Below, piece by piece: positions 6,377-14,880 of a stretch of 64,000 bases of DNA; the stretch's first letter is position 1, and every line of letters starts with the position of its first letter. The translations under genes and the position numbers were made by a program. The stretch spans positions 1 to 64,000 of the forward strand of contig JAFXTO010000025.1 of the NCBI GenBank assembly GCA_017535725.1, written 5' to 3'. Below the pieces are notes generated by a model. The model did no database searches. It was not told where the DNA came from and saw only the letters and a list, made by a program, of their open reading frames with translations. Origin of the DNA: Bacteroidaceae bacterium (lineage in GTDB: Bacteria > Bacteroidota > Bacteroidia > Bacteroidales > Bacteroidaceae).

Positions 6377-9300
6377 TTTACTAATACTTTTTTACCATTG
6401 ATAATATAGATTCCTTTATTCTTTTGCTGTGTGTTCACTTTGCGACCGTTCAGGTCATACACCGCGCCGTTAAATGTTGAATGATGATTGATGGATGACG
6501 AATTATGAGCTGGGAATTCAGCTATTCCAGTCTCTTCGCCAATCACCATCAGTTTCACTTCCGACGGGTTCGGCGTGGTGGCATAGGGGTTGTCCTCGCG
6601 ATCCTCGATCGTGAAGAAGCAACGGAAGGGCGCGAGCGTGTTGCTAACCAGCTGTTTGGAATACTTGCCGCCACTCAACGCATATAGGTTCTGGTCTTCC
6701 GCTGTAACCGCCCTGCGCGTGTAGTTGCCCCAGAATGTAATCTTCTTCTCTGCAGAAAGCACATAGAAACTGTTTTCTTCTGCGGCCTCCAGTATCACAT
6801 CGGTCTGGGTAATCACCTGCGGATTCGTGTTGTCGGCCACCTTGGCCTGCACACAGTACGGCGTGTTGGCTTTCACTACGTCGCCTTCTTTCAACCTCAC
6901 GACCGTAATATAGAAACTACCGTCTTCCTCTGTGTACGTCCCCGCGAACTTGGCAAAAGCGAAATGTTCCATCAGCTCACTTGTCAGTGTTACGTCAAAC
7001 GGAACGTACCACGCCTGCCAGTTCTTGTTTTTGAACGTGCGCGTAAAGTTTATTGTCTCATAATGCTTGTTTCGGTTGCGGCTATAGTTCTGACCATCGG
7101 CCAGCGTAATCTCTACAATCTCCTTGAACACCGCTTCGATGGTCATTTCGGATTCTACATGGGCTATGGTGTAGCTACCGTTCTCAACCTGCAGCTTCAT
7201 GTCCTCGCCGTTCACATAGAGGTTTATCAATTCGTAGTCCTCGTCTGCTTCTACGTTTACGGTCACGCTGCTGCCCCAGTTTGCCGTCAAGCTCATTACC
7301 TCATCTGTGCTGTCATCGGCCAGCAGACCGATGGTACCGCCCATGTTGGCTGAGGCGGTTACGGAGAACGTCTGTATGCAGAACGTTGCTGCTACGTTCA
7401 TTGCGCCTCTGACATCCTGCAACGTAAGCACATTACCGACAAGAGACGCTGTCCGGTCTTCTCCGTTCACATACACCTTATTTATATTATAGTGAGCAGC
7501 AGGTGTAATCGTTACCGTTACGTTGTCACCCCATTCAGGCGTTGTGGAAGAGAGCTGAATGCTGCCGTTCTCGCACTCTGATGCCGTTACCGTATAGCGG
7601 AACTTCTGGAACGTAGCCACCACGGTTTTGTTCTCCTTGATGTCGTTCAGCGTCAATACACCGTCTGTCACTTCTGCAGTCTTGTCTTCGCCGTTCACCG
7701 TTACGCTTGTCAGCTCATGTCCTTCATTGGCCGTCAGCGTAACCGTTGTACCGCTTCCCCACATCACTGATTCACTTCCCACAAGTGCCATACCGCCAGC
7801 AGAGGCTGTAACCGTCACGTCATAGTAAGGTTTGGCTGCGAAGGTCACAGTCACTTCTGTGTCGCTTTCCACGCTGGTAATTGTGTATTGTCCGTCTGTC
7901 ACGTCACTCGTCACGTCCTCACCGTTGACGGTCAGGCTCTCTAAGAAATGTTCATCGTCAGGCACAATGACCACCGTGACACCGCTGCCCCACACTGCCG
8001 TATTGCCCGACAGTTGCACGCTACCACCCGCATTACTGGTAGCAGAAACTGTGAAGGTCTGAAGACGGAATGTGGCACCGATGGTGACTGCTTGCTTGAT
8101 GTCGTTTATCGTCAGGCTGTTACCTTCAAGCAGTGCTGTGCAGTTTTCGCCATTCACACTCACCGAGGCCACCTCATAGTGAGCCGCAGGAAGGAGTGTA
8201 ATGGTGGCATCATCTCCCCATTCTACCTCGGTTGTCGAGAGCTGAATGCTGCCGTTCTCGCACTCTGATGCCGTTACCGTATAGCGGAACTTCTGGAACG
8301 TAGCCACCACAGTTTTGTTCTCCTTGATGTCGTTCAGCGTCAATACACCATCCACCAAGTCTGTTGTCTTGTCTTCGCCGTTCACCGTTACGCTTATCAG
8401 CTCATGTCCTTCATTGGCCGTCAGCGTAACCGTTGTACCGCTTCCCCAAATCACAGATTCGCTTCCCACAACCGCAATACCGCCAGCAGAGGCTGTAACC
8501 GTCACATTGTAATATGGTTTTTCAACGAATGTGGCCACCACCTCCAAGTCTTCCGACAAGTCAACAGGTGTCCATTTTCCGTCCACTATCTGTGCCGTAA
8601 CGTCCTCACCGTTCATCGTCAAGCTCTCCAAGTAGTACTCGTCCTCTGCCTCTATCTCAAACGTTAGCACACTGTTAGGCTTCACCTGCAACAGCTTCGT
8701 GTCGCCGCTAACCACCTCGTCGCCAAGCCTCAACGTTCCGCCTTCCGTCGCCGTCATCATCACACCTATAGCTGTCGGCACGATGTTTGCAAACTGATTC
8801 CATGCCGCTGTAGCTTGGTACTTCTTGACCGTACCGCCAGGGACGAGCAACGTGGCGTTAGAGTAAACCGCATTGGGAAACATATTTTTTTTGGTGGTTA
8901 TCGGTTGTTCCCACAAAGGATAGATGCGAGTCAGTCCTGTACAATTCTGAAACGTCTGATAATTCCATTGCTTGGATACACTGCTACCAATAGTCAACTT
9001 GGTCAGGCTTTTAGGGAATAGTGGATAGTAGTTTTCTTTTGTTTTCAGATTCCTGCCCAGATAAACAGAATCTATCGGACACTGGTAGAATGTAGACGAA
9101 ACAGCGTATTCCTCCAAAACAAGGTTGCTTGCTCCATCTTCAAACACAACATCCTTCAGACTGGTACAACCAGAGAATGCATAATAACCGATTTCCGTAA
9201 CACTCCTTGGAATCGTAATGCTTTTCAACGAAGTGCACCCCTCGAATAGTTCCCCACCCAAATATGTTACATTGGCGGGAAAGACAACACTTTCCAATGA

Positions 9301-10638
9301 CGTACAATTAGAGAAGGTGCCGTCAGGGACTGCCGTCAGTTTGCTGGTCATGTCTATGTGCTTGAGTGAAGTACAACCAGAAAATGCATCCTCCTCGAGA
9401 ATGGAGATGTTCTTACCAAAGTAGACCGAGGTCAAGTTCGTGTAGTTCATCCACGTTCCTAACTTAGTAACTTTGTCACCAAAGGCAAGGGCACGGAGAG
9501 ATGTATTATTAAGATCAGGGGAGCAGTTGGAATACCATAAACTTACAAGATGTCTTCCTACGTACATGGAGTCAATGGGGCTATTCTCAAACGCAGGGCT
9601 AGAGGAATCATAATCTATTCCCAATTCGGTGTCACCATCTTCAATAATAACGTCCCTTAGCTGAGCGCAGTTGTTGAATGCATGACCCCCTATTGATGTC
9701 AAGGATGAAGGTAAGCTTATACTTGTTAGTCCCGACCCTTCAAATGCATACCCTTCAATTGTAGTTAGTCCCTGTGGCAAAGCTATGCTTTTGAGACTGG
9801 TGCAGTGTCGAAAGGCTGAAGAATCTATAAAGGTAAGTCCACTCGGTAGGATGACCGAATTCAATGCGGTGCAACCATAGAAAATAGTTTCTGAGAGAGT
9901 ACTTAGTTTACTACATACACTTAAATTAATAGAAGTCAAGGATGTACAATTAGCAAACACTTGCATTCCCATTGAAGTCACATTGGCACCCAAATGGACG
10001 GTAGTAAGATTCTTGCAATCATTGCACAGATTTTCTTCTAATGAAGTAACATGGTCACCAATCCTGACTGTCTTTAAAGACGTTCCAAATACGTCATACA
10101 GACCTCCAACATACCCTCCTTCTCCAAGAAGATTCCGACCAAGGTACAAAGTTTCAATCGGTTGATGATTGAATGGTGAAACGTATTGGTCCCAATCCAA
10201 TCCTGTATCACCATCTTCTATAATCAGTTCGCGCAAAGACTCATAATACATACAATTGTCGATATAGGTGACAGTGTTAGGGATTGTCAGGCTTGTTAGC
10301 AAGGGACTCTCATCAAAAGCATTGTAGCCTATCTCCGTCACCGTATAAGTTATACCGCCATACGTCACTGTGGCGGGAATCACCACTTTGCCACTATAAG
10401 TGATGTTTGTATATACATAGGCTCCTTGCATTTTTCTTTGCACCTTCTTTCGAGGGGCTGCTTGGGCTAAAGCCGTCCACTTCTGCGCATAAGAGGTCAC
10501 CGACACTGTCCTGTTATCCAACGACAGTATCTCATAACCAATGCCATCAACAATGAACGACTCGTACTCAAGTGCCCTCCCATCGGTACTGATACATAAT
10601 CCAATGATAAGCAGCAAAGCACGTAATAGTTTTTTCAT
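6373..10638 (-). CDS. Giant BspA-like leucine-rich repeat surface protein
   Basis: 1421 residues. A signal peptide (MKKLLRALLLIIGLCIST) is followed by many BspA-type LRR_5 repeats, roughly residues 75-640, with the usual pattern 'F.NCTSLKSI.IP.SVT.IG..AF'. Residues about 655-1175 hold seven beta-rich modules of about 75 residues resembling divergent InlB B-repeats, with the recurring phrase SVTVNGEDKT. The end (AVYDLNGRKVN, GIYIINGKKVLVK) looks like a C-terminal sorting domain of the type-IX kind. Such proteins are exported and bind host or matrix proteins or other bacteria. Two of the 75-residue modules are near-identical in DNA 687 bp apart. The gene has its own promoter about 300 bases upstream and a small coupled gene downstream. 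Confidence 0.9.
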   Translation of the reverse strand: MKKLLRALLLIIGLCISTDGRALEYESFIVDGIGYEILSLDNRTVSVTSYAQKWTALAQAAPRKKVQRKMQGAYVYTNITYSGKVVIPATVTYGGITYTVTEIGYNAFDESPLLTSLTIPNTVTYIDNCMYYESLRELIIEDGDTGLDWDQYVSPFNHQPIETLYLGRNLLGEGGYVGGLYDVFGTSLKTVRIGDHVTSLEENLCNDCKNLTTVHLGANVTSMGMQVFANCTSLTSINLSVCSKLSTLSETIFYGCTALNSVILPSGLTFIDSSAFRHCTSLKSIALPQGLTTIEGYAFEGSGLTSISLPSSLTSIGGHAFNNCAQLRDVIIEDGDTELGIDYDSSSPAFENSPIDSMYVGRHLVSLWYSNCSPDLNNTSLRALAFGDKVTKLGTWMNYTNLTSVYFGKNISILEEDAFSGCTSLKHIDMTSKLTAVPDGTFSNCTSLESVVFPANVTYLGGELFEGCTSLKSITIPRSVTEIGYYAFSGCTSLKDVVFEDGASNLVLEEYAVSSTFYQCPIDSVYLGRNLKTKENYYPLFPKSLTKLTIGSSVSKQWNYQTFQNCTGLTRIYPLWEQPITTKKNMFPNAVYSNATLLVPGGTVKKYQATAAWNQFANIVPTAIGVMMTATEGGTLRLGDEVVSGDTKLLQVKPNSVLTFEIEAEDEYYLESLTMNGEDVTAQIVDGKWTPVDLSEDLEVVATFVEKPYYNVTVTASAGGIAVVGSESVIWGSGTTVTLTANEGHELISVTVNGEDKTTDLVDGVLTLNDIKENKTVVATFQKFRYTVTASECENGSIQLSTTEVEWGDDATITLLPAAHYEVASVSVNGENCTALLEGNSLTINDIKQAVTIGATFRLQTFTVSATSNAGGSVQLSGNTAVWGSGVTVVIVPDDEHFLESLTVNGEDVTSDVTDGQYTITSVESDTEVTVTFAAKPYYDVTVTASAGGMALVGSESVMWGSGTTVTLTANEGHELTSVTVNGEDKTAEVTDGVLTLNDIKENKTVVATFQKFRYTVTASECENGSIQLSSTTPEWGDNVTVTITPAAHYNINKVYVNGEDRTASLVGNVLTLQDVRGAMNVAATFCIQTFSVTASANMGGTIGLLADDSTDEVMSLTANWGSSVTVNVEADEDYELINLYVNGEDMKLQVENGSYTIAHVESEMTIEAVFKEIVEITLADGQNYSRNRNKHYETINFTRTFKNKNWQAWYVPFDVTLTSELMEHFAFAKFAGTYTEEDGSFYITVVRLKEGDVVKANTPYCVQAKVADNTNPQVITQTDVILEAAEENSFYVLSAEKKITFWGNYTRRAVTAEDQNLYALSGGKYSKQLVSNTLAPFRCFFTIEDREDNPYATTPNPSEVKLMVIGEETGIAEFPAHNSSSINHHSTFNGAVYDLNGRKVNTQQKNKGIYIINGKKVLVK
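7552..8487. repeat. Internal near-identical duplication within the BspA-like gene
   Basis: About 250 bp at 7552-7800 recurs at 8239-8487, an offset of 687 bp (229 codons, three modules). Only scattered differences are visible, far fewer than between other modules, so the copies are recent or kept alike by recombination. Confidence 0.75.
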
Positions 10639-10643
10639 AATAC

Positions 10644-10790
10644 TTACATGTTCGGTGCCCCTCCAGTCCCTCGAAGAGCATTAATATGCATGAAGCGTGG
10701 AACTGTATCCACATCTTCATCTAGGGGTCCTGAGAAAACCTTGTACGGGAGATACGGCTATAATCCACGCTTACGCATGGAAGCCATCAT
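10644..10790 (-). pseudogene. Small reading frame with an internal TAG in the leader of the BspA-like gene
   Basis: From ATG ATG at 10790 the frame reads MMASMRKRGL, then TAG (10760-10758), then 37 more sense codons (PYLPYKVFSGPLDEDVDTVP and onward, ending GGAPNM) to a TAA at 10646-10644, five bases before the surface protein's ATG. The part after the TAG has protein-like composition and no other stop. It may be a broken small gene, a 10-residue upstream peptide followed by chance sequence, or a stop that is read through. The MRKRG codons also form a 7-bp stem with a GTAA loop. Confidence 0.4.
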
Positions 10791-10940
10791 GTTCTCTTGT
10801 CGTACTTGAAATTTCTCAGGTTTCTAGATACAAGACGAGCATAACGCTTCGTTAATAATCAATAAGATATGCCGACCGCTGTCAGCTATGATTCCCCTCA
10901 AATCCGCCTCAAATGGGCATCAATGAGCGGTAACACGGCG

Positions 10941-10948
10941 CAAAAGTA
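10941..10948 (-). promoter_or_regulatory. -7 box of the BspA-like gene
   Basis: TACTTTTG on the minus strand matches TAnnTTTG. It gives a leader of about 300 bases before the ATG at 10638, within which CCTGAGAAA and a downstream TTTTCTCAGG can pair. A long structured leader suggests post-transcriptional control. Confidence 0.5.
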
Positions 10949-10967
10949 GGAATAAGTCGGGAAACGA

Positions 10968-11142
10968 CAAAGAAAAATGGGAGAAAAGAGCTATAATTCG
11001 TGAAAAATTGGTGGGTTTTATTTGTAGTAATTTGTGTGAGAAAAGAGGATTGCGGGTGAGATGGATTCATCATCTTCGATTTTTGAGTGCAATTATAGCT
11101 AATAATCGGCATTAAAGTGAAAGAAACGCTTTTAAAATGAAA
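10968..11142. repeat. Direct repeat R1 (about 175 bp)
   Basis: Nearly identical to 12351-12525, same orientation, apart from a short divergent stretch (GGGTTTTATTTGTAG versus GAATAATTCATGG). It contains runs of AATTnGTG. No gene is seen in it. Confidence 0.85.
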
Positions 11143-11231
11143 ATGTCAGCATCTTATCGCCCAAATCTTCAAAAAAATATTTTTTTGACCACTTTTTCCA
11201 CCTAAGAAGGTGCAGAACGGAAATTTTGTCA

Positions 11232-11239
11232 TATCTTTG
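11232..11239 (+). promoter_or_regulatory. -7 box of the small LRR gene and its leader
   Basis: TATCTTTG matches TAnnTTTG. The transcript would run about 235 bases before the ATG at 11477. Confidence 0.6.
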
Positions 11240-11420
11240 CACCGCATTCCGCATAAAGAGTGCAAGACATATTGCTCGATAGTCACACAATCACCACCGT
11301 AGGAATACGAGCAAACAAGTATTATGGAGCCGCCTCGAAAGGGGCGCAGGCTTCCCATATTTGAAGGTGGTTTGTGGTGAACCGTGTGACGTATGGCAAC
11401 AGTCTGCGCCTCGTGGTTTA
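11240..11420 (+). ncRNA. Structured leader RNA or small RNA ahead of the small LRR gene
   Basis: Several helices are visible. GTCACAC (11282-11288) pairs with GTGTGAC (11384-11390), and just inside TCACCAC (11291-11297) pairs with GTGGTGA (11374-11380). Within that loop are two short hairpins with GNRA-type loops: CGTA-GGAA-TACG (11298-11309) and CGCCTC-GAAA-GGGGCG. GGCGCAG (11343-11349) can instead pair with CTGCGCC (11404-11410), which excludes the second hairpin and would suit a two-state switch. The first 45 bases are shared with 5945-5989. I do not recognise a known riboswitch class. Confidence 0.55.
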
Positions 11421-11476
11421 CATAACAGGACATCTGGCCTCAACATTTTCTTCATAAACCTATAACATTATAACTT

Positions 11477-12037
11477 ATGGGCAACTTTCTTCTCCGACTA
11501 ATCAACAAGCTGGCCTCAACATTCTCACGCCGGCACGACAACGATTTCTTCGTGGATGGCACGGGCTATCGCATCATCTCGTACAGTAAGCAGCGGGTGG
11601 TCGTGTCCCCGCACCATCTGTACGTCCGTAGGAGCTTGCAAGTTCCTTCCGAGGTACATTACGGAGGGAAGACGTACACCGTATGGGGGCTATCGCGCAA
11701 GGCCTTCGCGCATTCTCGCCTACAACAAGTAAGTCTGCCCGAAACTGTTGCGCAGGTGGAAGAGTCGGCGTTTCTGGGATGTCACCGCTTGACGCAGGTG
11801 TCGCTGCCGGCAAGCATAAATGCCATACGCTCTGACGCCTTTCATGACTGTACAAGTCTCACAGTCTTGCGTTTAGCGGCCACTGAGCCACCTACCATCA
11901 ATTATCTGGCCTTCGACAGAGACACGCCGCCTGCGGTACGCCTGGAAGTGCCGCGAGAAAGCTTGGAACTGTATAGCAACGCAGAAAGCTGGAAGGATTT
12001 CGGAACTATCGTTCCCTTACAGAACACAAGCGAATAA
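11477..12037 (+). CDS. Small BspA-like leucine-rich repeat protein without signal peptide
   Basis: 186 residues, MGNFLLRLINKLASTFSRRH at the start. The N-terminal part (DFFVDGTGYRIISYSKQRVVV) matches the opening domain of BspA proteins. It is followed by two or three LRR_5 units (ESAFLGCHRLTQVSLP, SDAFHDCTSLTVLRL) and a closing segment (VPRESLELYSNAESWKDF) usual at the end of LRR_5 arrays. The first helix is amphipathic and basic rather than a signal peptide, so the protein may be cytoplasmic or membrane-associated. It has its own promoter and a long structured leader. Confidence 0.8.
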   Translation: MGNFLLRLINKLASTFSRRHDNDFFVDGTGYRIISYSKQRVVVSPHHLYVRRSLQVPSEVHYGGKTYTVWGLSRKAFAHSRLQQVSLPETVAQVEESAFLGCHRLTQVSLPASINAIRSDAFHDCTSLTVLRLAATEPPTINYLAFDRDTPPAVRLEVPRESLELYSNAESWKDFGTIVPLQNTSE

Positions 12038-12038
12038 C

Positions 12039-12096
12039 GTGAAATTTATGAAAAATTTGTGGTAATTTGTGTTAGAAAAGATGATTGCGGGTGAGA
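12039..12096. repeat. Partial third copy (R3) of the direct repeat
   Basis: Matches the middle of R1 and R2 (GTGAAAnATT, TAATTTGTGT, GATTGCGGGTGAGA) with more differences, right after the stop of the small LRR gene. Confidence 0.6.
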
Positions 12097-12102
12097 CAAA
12101 CA

Positions 12103-12348
12103 CTAAACTTGGGTGTTCTTCTTAATCTTATACTTCCTATTCTTATACTCCCCCTCTATTTCAAGGATGCCTTCGTCCACAAGTTGCTTGAGGTAGTCAC
12201 GGGTTCTTGAGGGTTTGAGTCCGATGGCTTTCGAAATGGATTTTGAATCTGAAATCACGTTATCGGCGATAAAATCGATGATTTGTCGCCGATATTCGTC
12301 ATTTCGATTTTGATTTCCCGTTTTTAGGCCATTATCTTTCCAACATGC
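12103..12348 (-). pseudogene. C-terminal winged-helix remnant, upstream part replaced by repeat R2
   Basis: The frame encodes a typical winged helix (YRRQIIDFIADNVISDSKSI, GLKPSRTRDYLKQLVDEGIL) like those ending Fic proteins and AlbA-type ATP-binding regulators. Upstream of about 12350 the frame runs into direct repeat R2, which would encode a Phe-rich nonsense N-terminus. The gene appears cut off on its 5' side by the repeat. No start codon lies between the repeat and the domain. Confidence 0.6.
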
Positions 12349-12350
12349 AT

Positions 12351-12525
12351 CAAAGAAAAATGGAAGAAAAGAGCTATAATTCGTGAAAAATTGGTGGAAT
12401 AATTCATGGATAATTTGTGTGAGAAAGAGGATTGCGGGTGAGATGGATTCATCATCTTCGATTTTTGAGTGCAATTATAGCTAATAATCGGCATTAAAGT
12501 GAAAGAAACGCTCCTAAAATGAAAA
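12351..12525. repeat. Direct repeat R2 (about 175 bp)
   Basis: Second full copy of the repeat at 10968-11142. Together they bracket about 1.2 kb holding the structured leader, the small LRR gene and the winged-helix remnant. Confidence 0.85.
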
Positions 12526-12563
12526 TTGTTTGCTGATTTTAATTGTTTCTTCTAGAAAATGCC

Positions 12564-12612
12564 TATATTTGCAACGCAAAAGGTGGTATATAACCCACTA
12601 AAATAGGTGGTA
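12564..12612 (+). promoter_or_regulatory. Promoter and operator-like repeats of the Fic gene
   Basis: TATATTTG (12564-12571) is a -7 box. Between it and the ATG lie two direct AGGTGGTA copies (12581 and 12605, 24 bp apart) with an inverted CCCACT between them. This suits binding of a dimeric regulator, perhaps the Fic protein's own winged helix. Confidence 0.5.
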
Positions 12613-12617
12613 CGCTT

Positions 12618-13688
12618 ATGAAAATTGAAGAAATATACAAAGAATGGATGACTCTTTTCCCACTATCGGAAAAGCATGCCGAACTATTGCGTAACAAGTT
12701 CACGACTGAGTATAACTACAACAGCAACCACATAGAGGGAAACACGCTGACCTACGGGCAGACGGAGTTGCTCCTGCTGTTTGGCAAAGTGAGCGGCGAA
12801 GGAGACCTGAAAGACTTTGTTGATATGAAGGCCAGTCAGGTGGGTGTAGAGATGGTGATGGATGCCGTACGCGACAAAAGCATGCCCCTGACGCAGAACT
12901 TCATCCGTCAGTTGCACAAGGTACTCTTGCGCGAGGACTACATCGTTTATCGTGACCTTCCTGGAGGTGGACAGACAAGCTACACCATTCATGCCGGACA
13001 GTATAAAACACGGCCTAACAGCGTTATTACCCGATATGGCGACCGTTTTGAATATGCATCGCCCGAAGAAACAGCCTCGCTCATGAGTGACCTCGTGGAT
13101 TGGTATAACGCTGCCGAGCAAGAAGGCAAGCTCACACCTGTGGAATTGGCAGCTTTGTTTCATTACCGATACATCCGCATTCACCCCTTTGAAGACGGCA
13201 ACGGGCGTATTGCCCGTCTGATGGTGAACTACATCATGGCCCGTCATGGATGGCCCATGATCGTTATCCGCAACCGCGTGAAGACAGATTATCTTGAGGC
13301 CTTGCATCGTTCAGACCAGAGAGTCGGCAAAGTCCCCTCCGATGGCGCTCACGCCACAATAGGCAAGATAGCTTCGTTCCTCGCTTTTTTCCGCCAGACG
13401 GTATGTGAGGAAATGCAATGTGATATAGACATCGTAAGAAATGCTGATAAGGACACGTGGTGGTACGACGGTCAGAGAATCCGTTTCAGGAGCCAGAACG
13501 GCAGCCGACTACTTCGGCTTTTGCGCGACAAGCCCTTTGTCACCTTTTCTGAGATGACAGAACACTTGTCGGTAAACCGTTCTGCTGTCCAGAAGCTGAT
13601 AGAGAGTTTCCGCAAGAAAGGCTATCTGGACCGCCGAGACGATGGCAGCTGGCACGTCCTGGCCTTGAACTCAAAAATTGAGGAGTAA
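12618..13688 (+). CDS. Fic-family AMP-transferase (class II) with C-terminal winged helix
   Basis: 356 residues. The catalytic motif HPFEDGNGR starts at residue 189, with the His expected to act as base and GNGR to bind ATP phosphates. An N-terminal inhibitory helix motif, S36-NHI-E40-G41-N42, fits [S/T]xxxE[G/N] and marks a class II, self-inhibited Fic protein. The last 70 residues (FSEMTEHLSVNRSAVQKLIE) form a winged helix, so it may also bind DNA and control itself. Fic proteins transfer AMP to hydroxyl side chains of target proteins; the target here is unknown. The gene stands alone with its own promoter. Confidence 0.9.
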   Translation: MKIEEIYKEWMTLFPLSEKHAELLRNKFTTEYNYNSNHIEGNTLTYGQTELLLLFGKVSGEGDLKDFVDMKASQVGVEMVMDAVRDKSMPLTQNFIRQLHKVLLREDYIVYRDLPGGGQTSYTIHAGQYKTRPNSVITRYGDRFEYASPEETASLMSDLVDWYNAAEQEGKLTPVELAALFHYRYIRIHPFEDGNGRIARLMVNYIMARHGWPMIVIRNRVKTDYLEALHRSDQRVGKVPSDGAHATIGKIASFLAFFRQTVCEEMQCDIDIVRNADKDTWWYDGQRIRFRSQNGSRLLRLLRDKPFVTFSEMTEHLSVNRSAVQKLIESFRKKGYLDRRDDGSWHVLALNSKIEE

Positions 13689-13716
13689 ATATATTGCAGA
13701 TGGGCGGTCTTGGGGC

Positions 13717-14880
13717 TTATTCCCTCCGATGGATTCTATCAACTACCAGGGCGATGGCGCCGTCTCCGGTGACATTACAGGCTGTTCCGAAGCTGTCCAT
13801 GGCGATGTAGAGGGCTATCATCAGGGCTTGCTGCTGCTCGCTGAACCCAAGCATCGAGGCGAGGACGCCGAGGGAGGCCATGATGGCGCCGCCAGGAACG
13901 CCGGGAGAAGCTACCATCATCACGCCAAGCATCCAGACAAAACCCACAAACATGCCGGTAGAGAAGGGCAAGCCTTGCATGAGCATCAGCGCCACGGCAC
14001 AGGCGGTAATCTTCATGCACGAACCGCTCATGTGGATGGTTGCGCAGAGCGGCACGGTGAACCCCGCCACGTCTTCCTCCACGCCCATCCGGACCACCTG
14101 ACGCATGGTGACAGGGATGGTGGCCGCGCTGGATGAGGTGCCCAGCGCCGTGAAATAGGCGGGCAGCATGGTGGCCAACAGACGGAGGGGATTGCGGCGG
14201 ACGATGCCTCCCGCGATGCAGTATTGCAGCAGAAGCAAAGCCAGGTGCATGGCGAAGATGATCCCGATGATGGCGGCGAAGGTCATTACGATATGCCAGG
14301 CCTGACCCGAGCGCGTCATCTCCGCAAAGATGCCGAAGATGTAGAGGGGCAGCAGGGGAATCACCGCTACTCCGATGGCTTTCTGGACGAGCAGGCGGAA
14401 GTCGTCGGCCACGCCCTTCATCTTGTCGAGCCCCATATAAGCCATGCCCAGCCCCGCCACGAATGCCAACACGAGCGCACTCATCACATCGAGCAACGGA
14501 GGGATGGCAAGGGTGAAATAGGGAGGCGCCACAGGGTCTGTGGCTCCCCCGACGGCGGAGACGGCAGAAGGGGTTATCAGATGCGGGAAGACGGAGGAAG
14601 AAACGGCGTAGGAGAACATGCCCGAGATGACCGTGGAACCGTAGGCTATGCAGACGGTTATCGTCAGCAGCCGCCCTGCCGACTTCCCAATATCGGCGAT
14701 GGCGGGCATCACCAGGCCCACGATAATCAGCGGTATCAGGAACTTCAGCCAGGAGGAGAAGACCGCATTGAAGGTCGTGAAGACGCTGAGGAGCCACAAG
14801 GGCATGATACGCCCGAGGACGATGCCCAGGAAGATGGCGATGACAATACGCAGGAGCAATGGTAAACGGTTCATTTTCAT
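13717..14880 (-). CDS. Dicarboxylate/amino acid:cation symporter (DAACS family)
   Basis: 387 residues with about eight hydrophobic segments and the family's Ser-rich re-entrant loop GTSSSAATIPVTM, followed by the substrate-binding region (VPLCATIHMSGSCMK). Members import glutamate, aspartate, serine/threonine or C4-dicarboxylates with Na+ or H+; the substrate cannot be read from the sequence. The start overlaps the stop of the rhamnulokinase-NUDIX gene by 4 bases, so it is the last gene of that operon. Confidence 0.85.
   Translation of the reverse strand: MKMNRLPLLLRIVIAIFLGIVLGRIMPLWLLSVFTTFNAVFSSWLKFLIPLIIVGLVMPAIADIGKSAGRLLTITVCIAYGSTVISGMFSYAVSSSVFPHLITPSAVSAVGGATDPVAPPYFTLAIPPLLDVMSALVLAFVAGLGMAYMGLDKMKGVADDFRLLVQKAIGVAVIPLLPLYIFGIFAEMTRSGQAWHIVMTFAAIIGIIFAMHLALLLLQYCIAGGIVRRNPLRLLATMLPAYFTALGTSSSAATIPVTMRQVVRMGVEEDVAGFTVPLCATIHMSGSCMKITACAVALMLMQGLPFSTGMFVGFVWMLGVMMVASPGVPGGAIMASLGVLASMLGFSEQQQALMIALYIAMDSFGTACNVTGDGAIALVVDRIHRRE

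Noticed and set aside
10639-10940. A TPP-type riboswitch in the leader of the BspA-like gene
   Set aside because: Only a CTGAGA-like string is present; the second conserved half of the aptamer is missing, and a surface protein is an unlikely target.
11146-11433. A 95-codon minus-strand reading frame
   Set aside because: It is antisense to the structured leader and only reflects its paired sequence.
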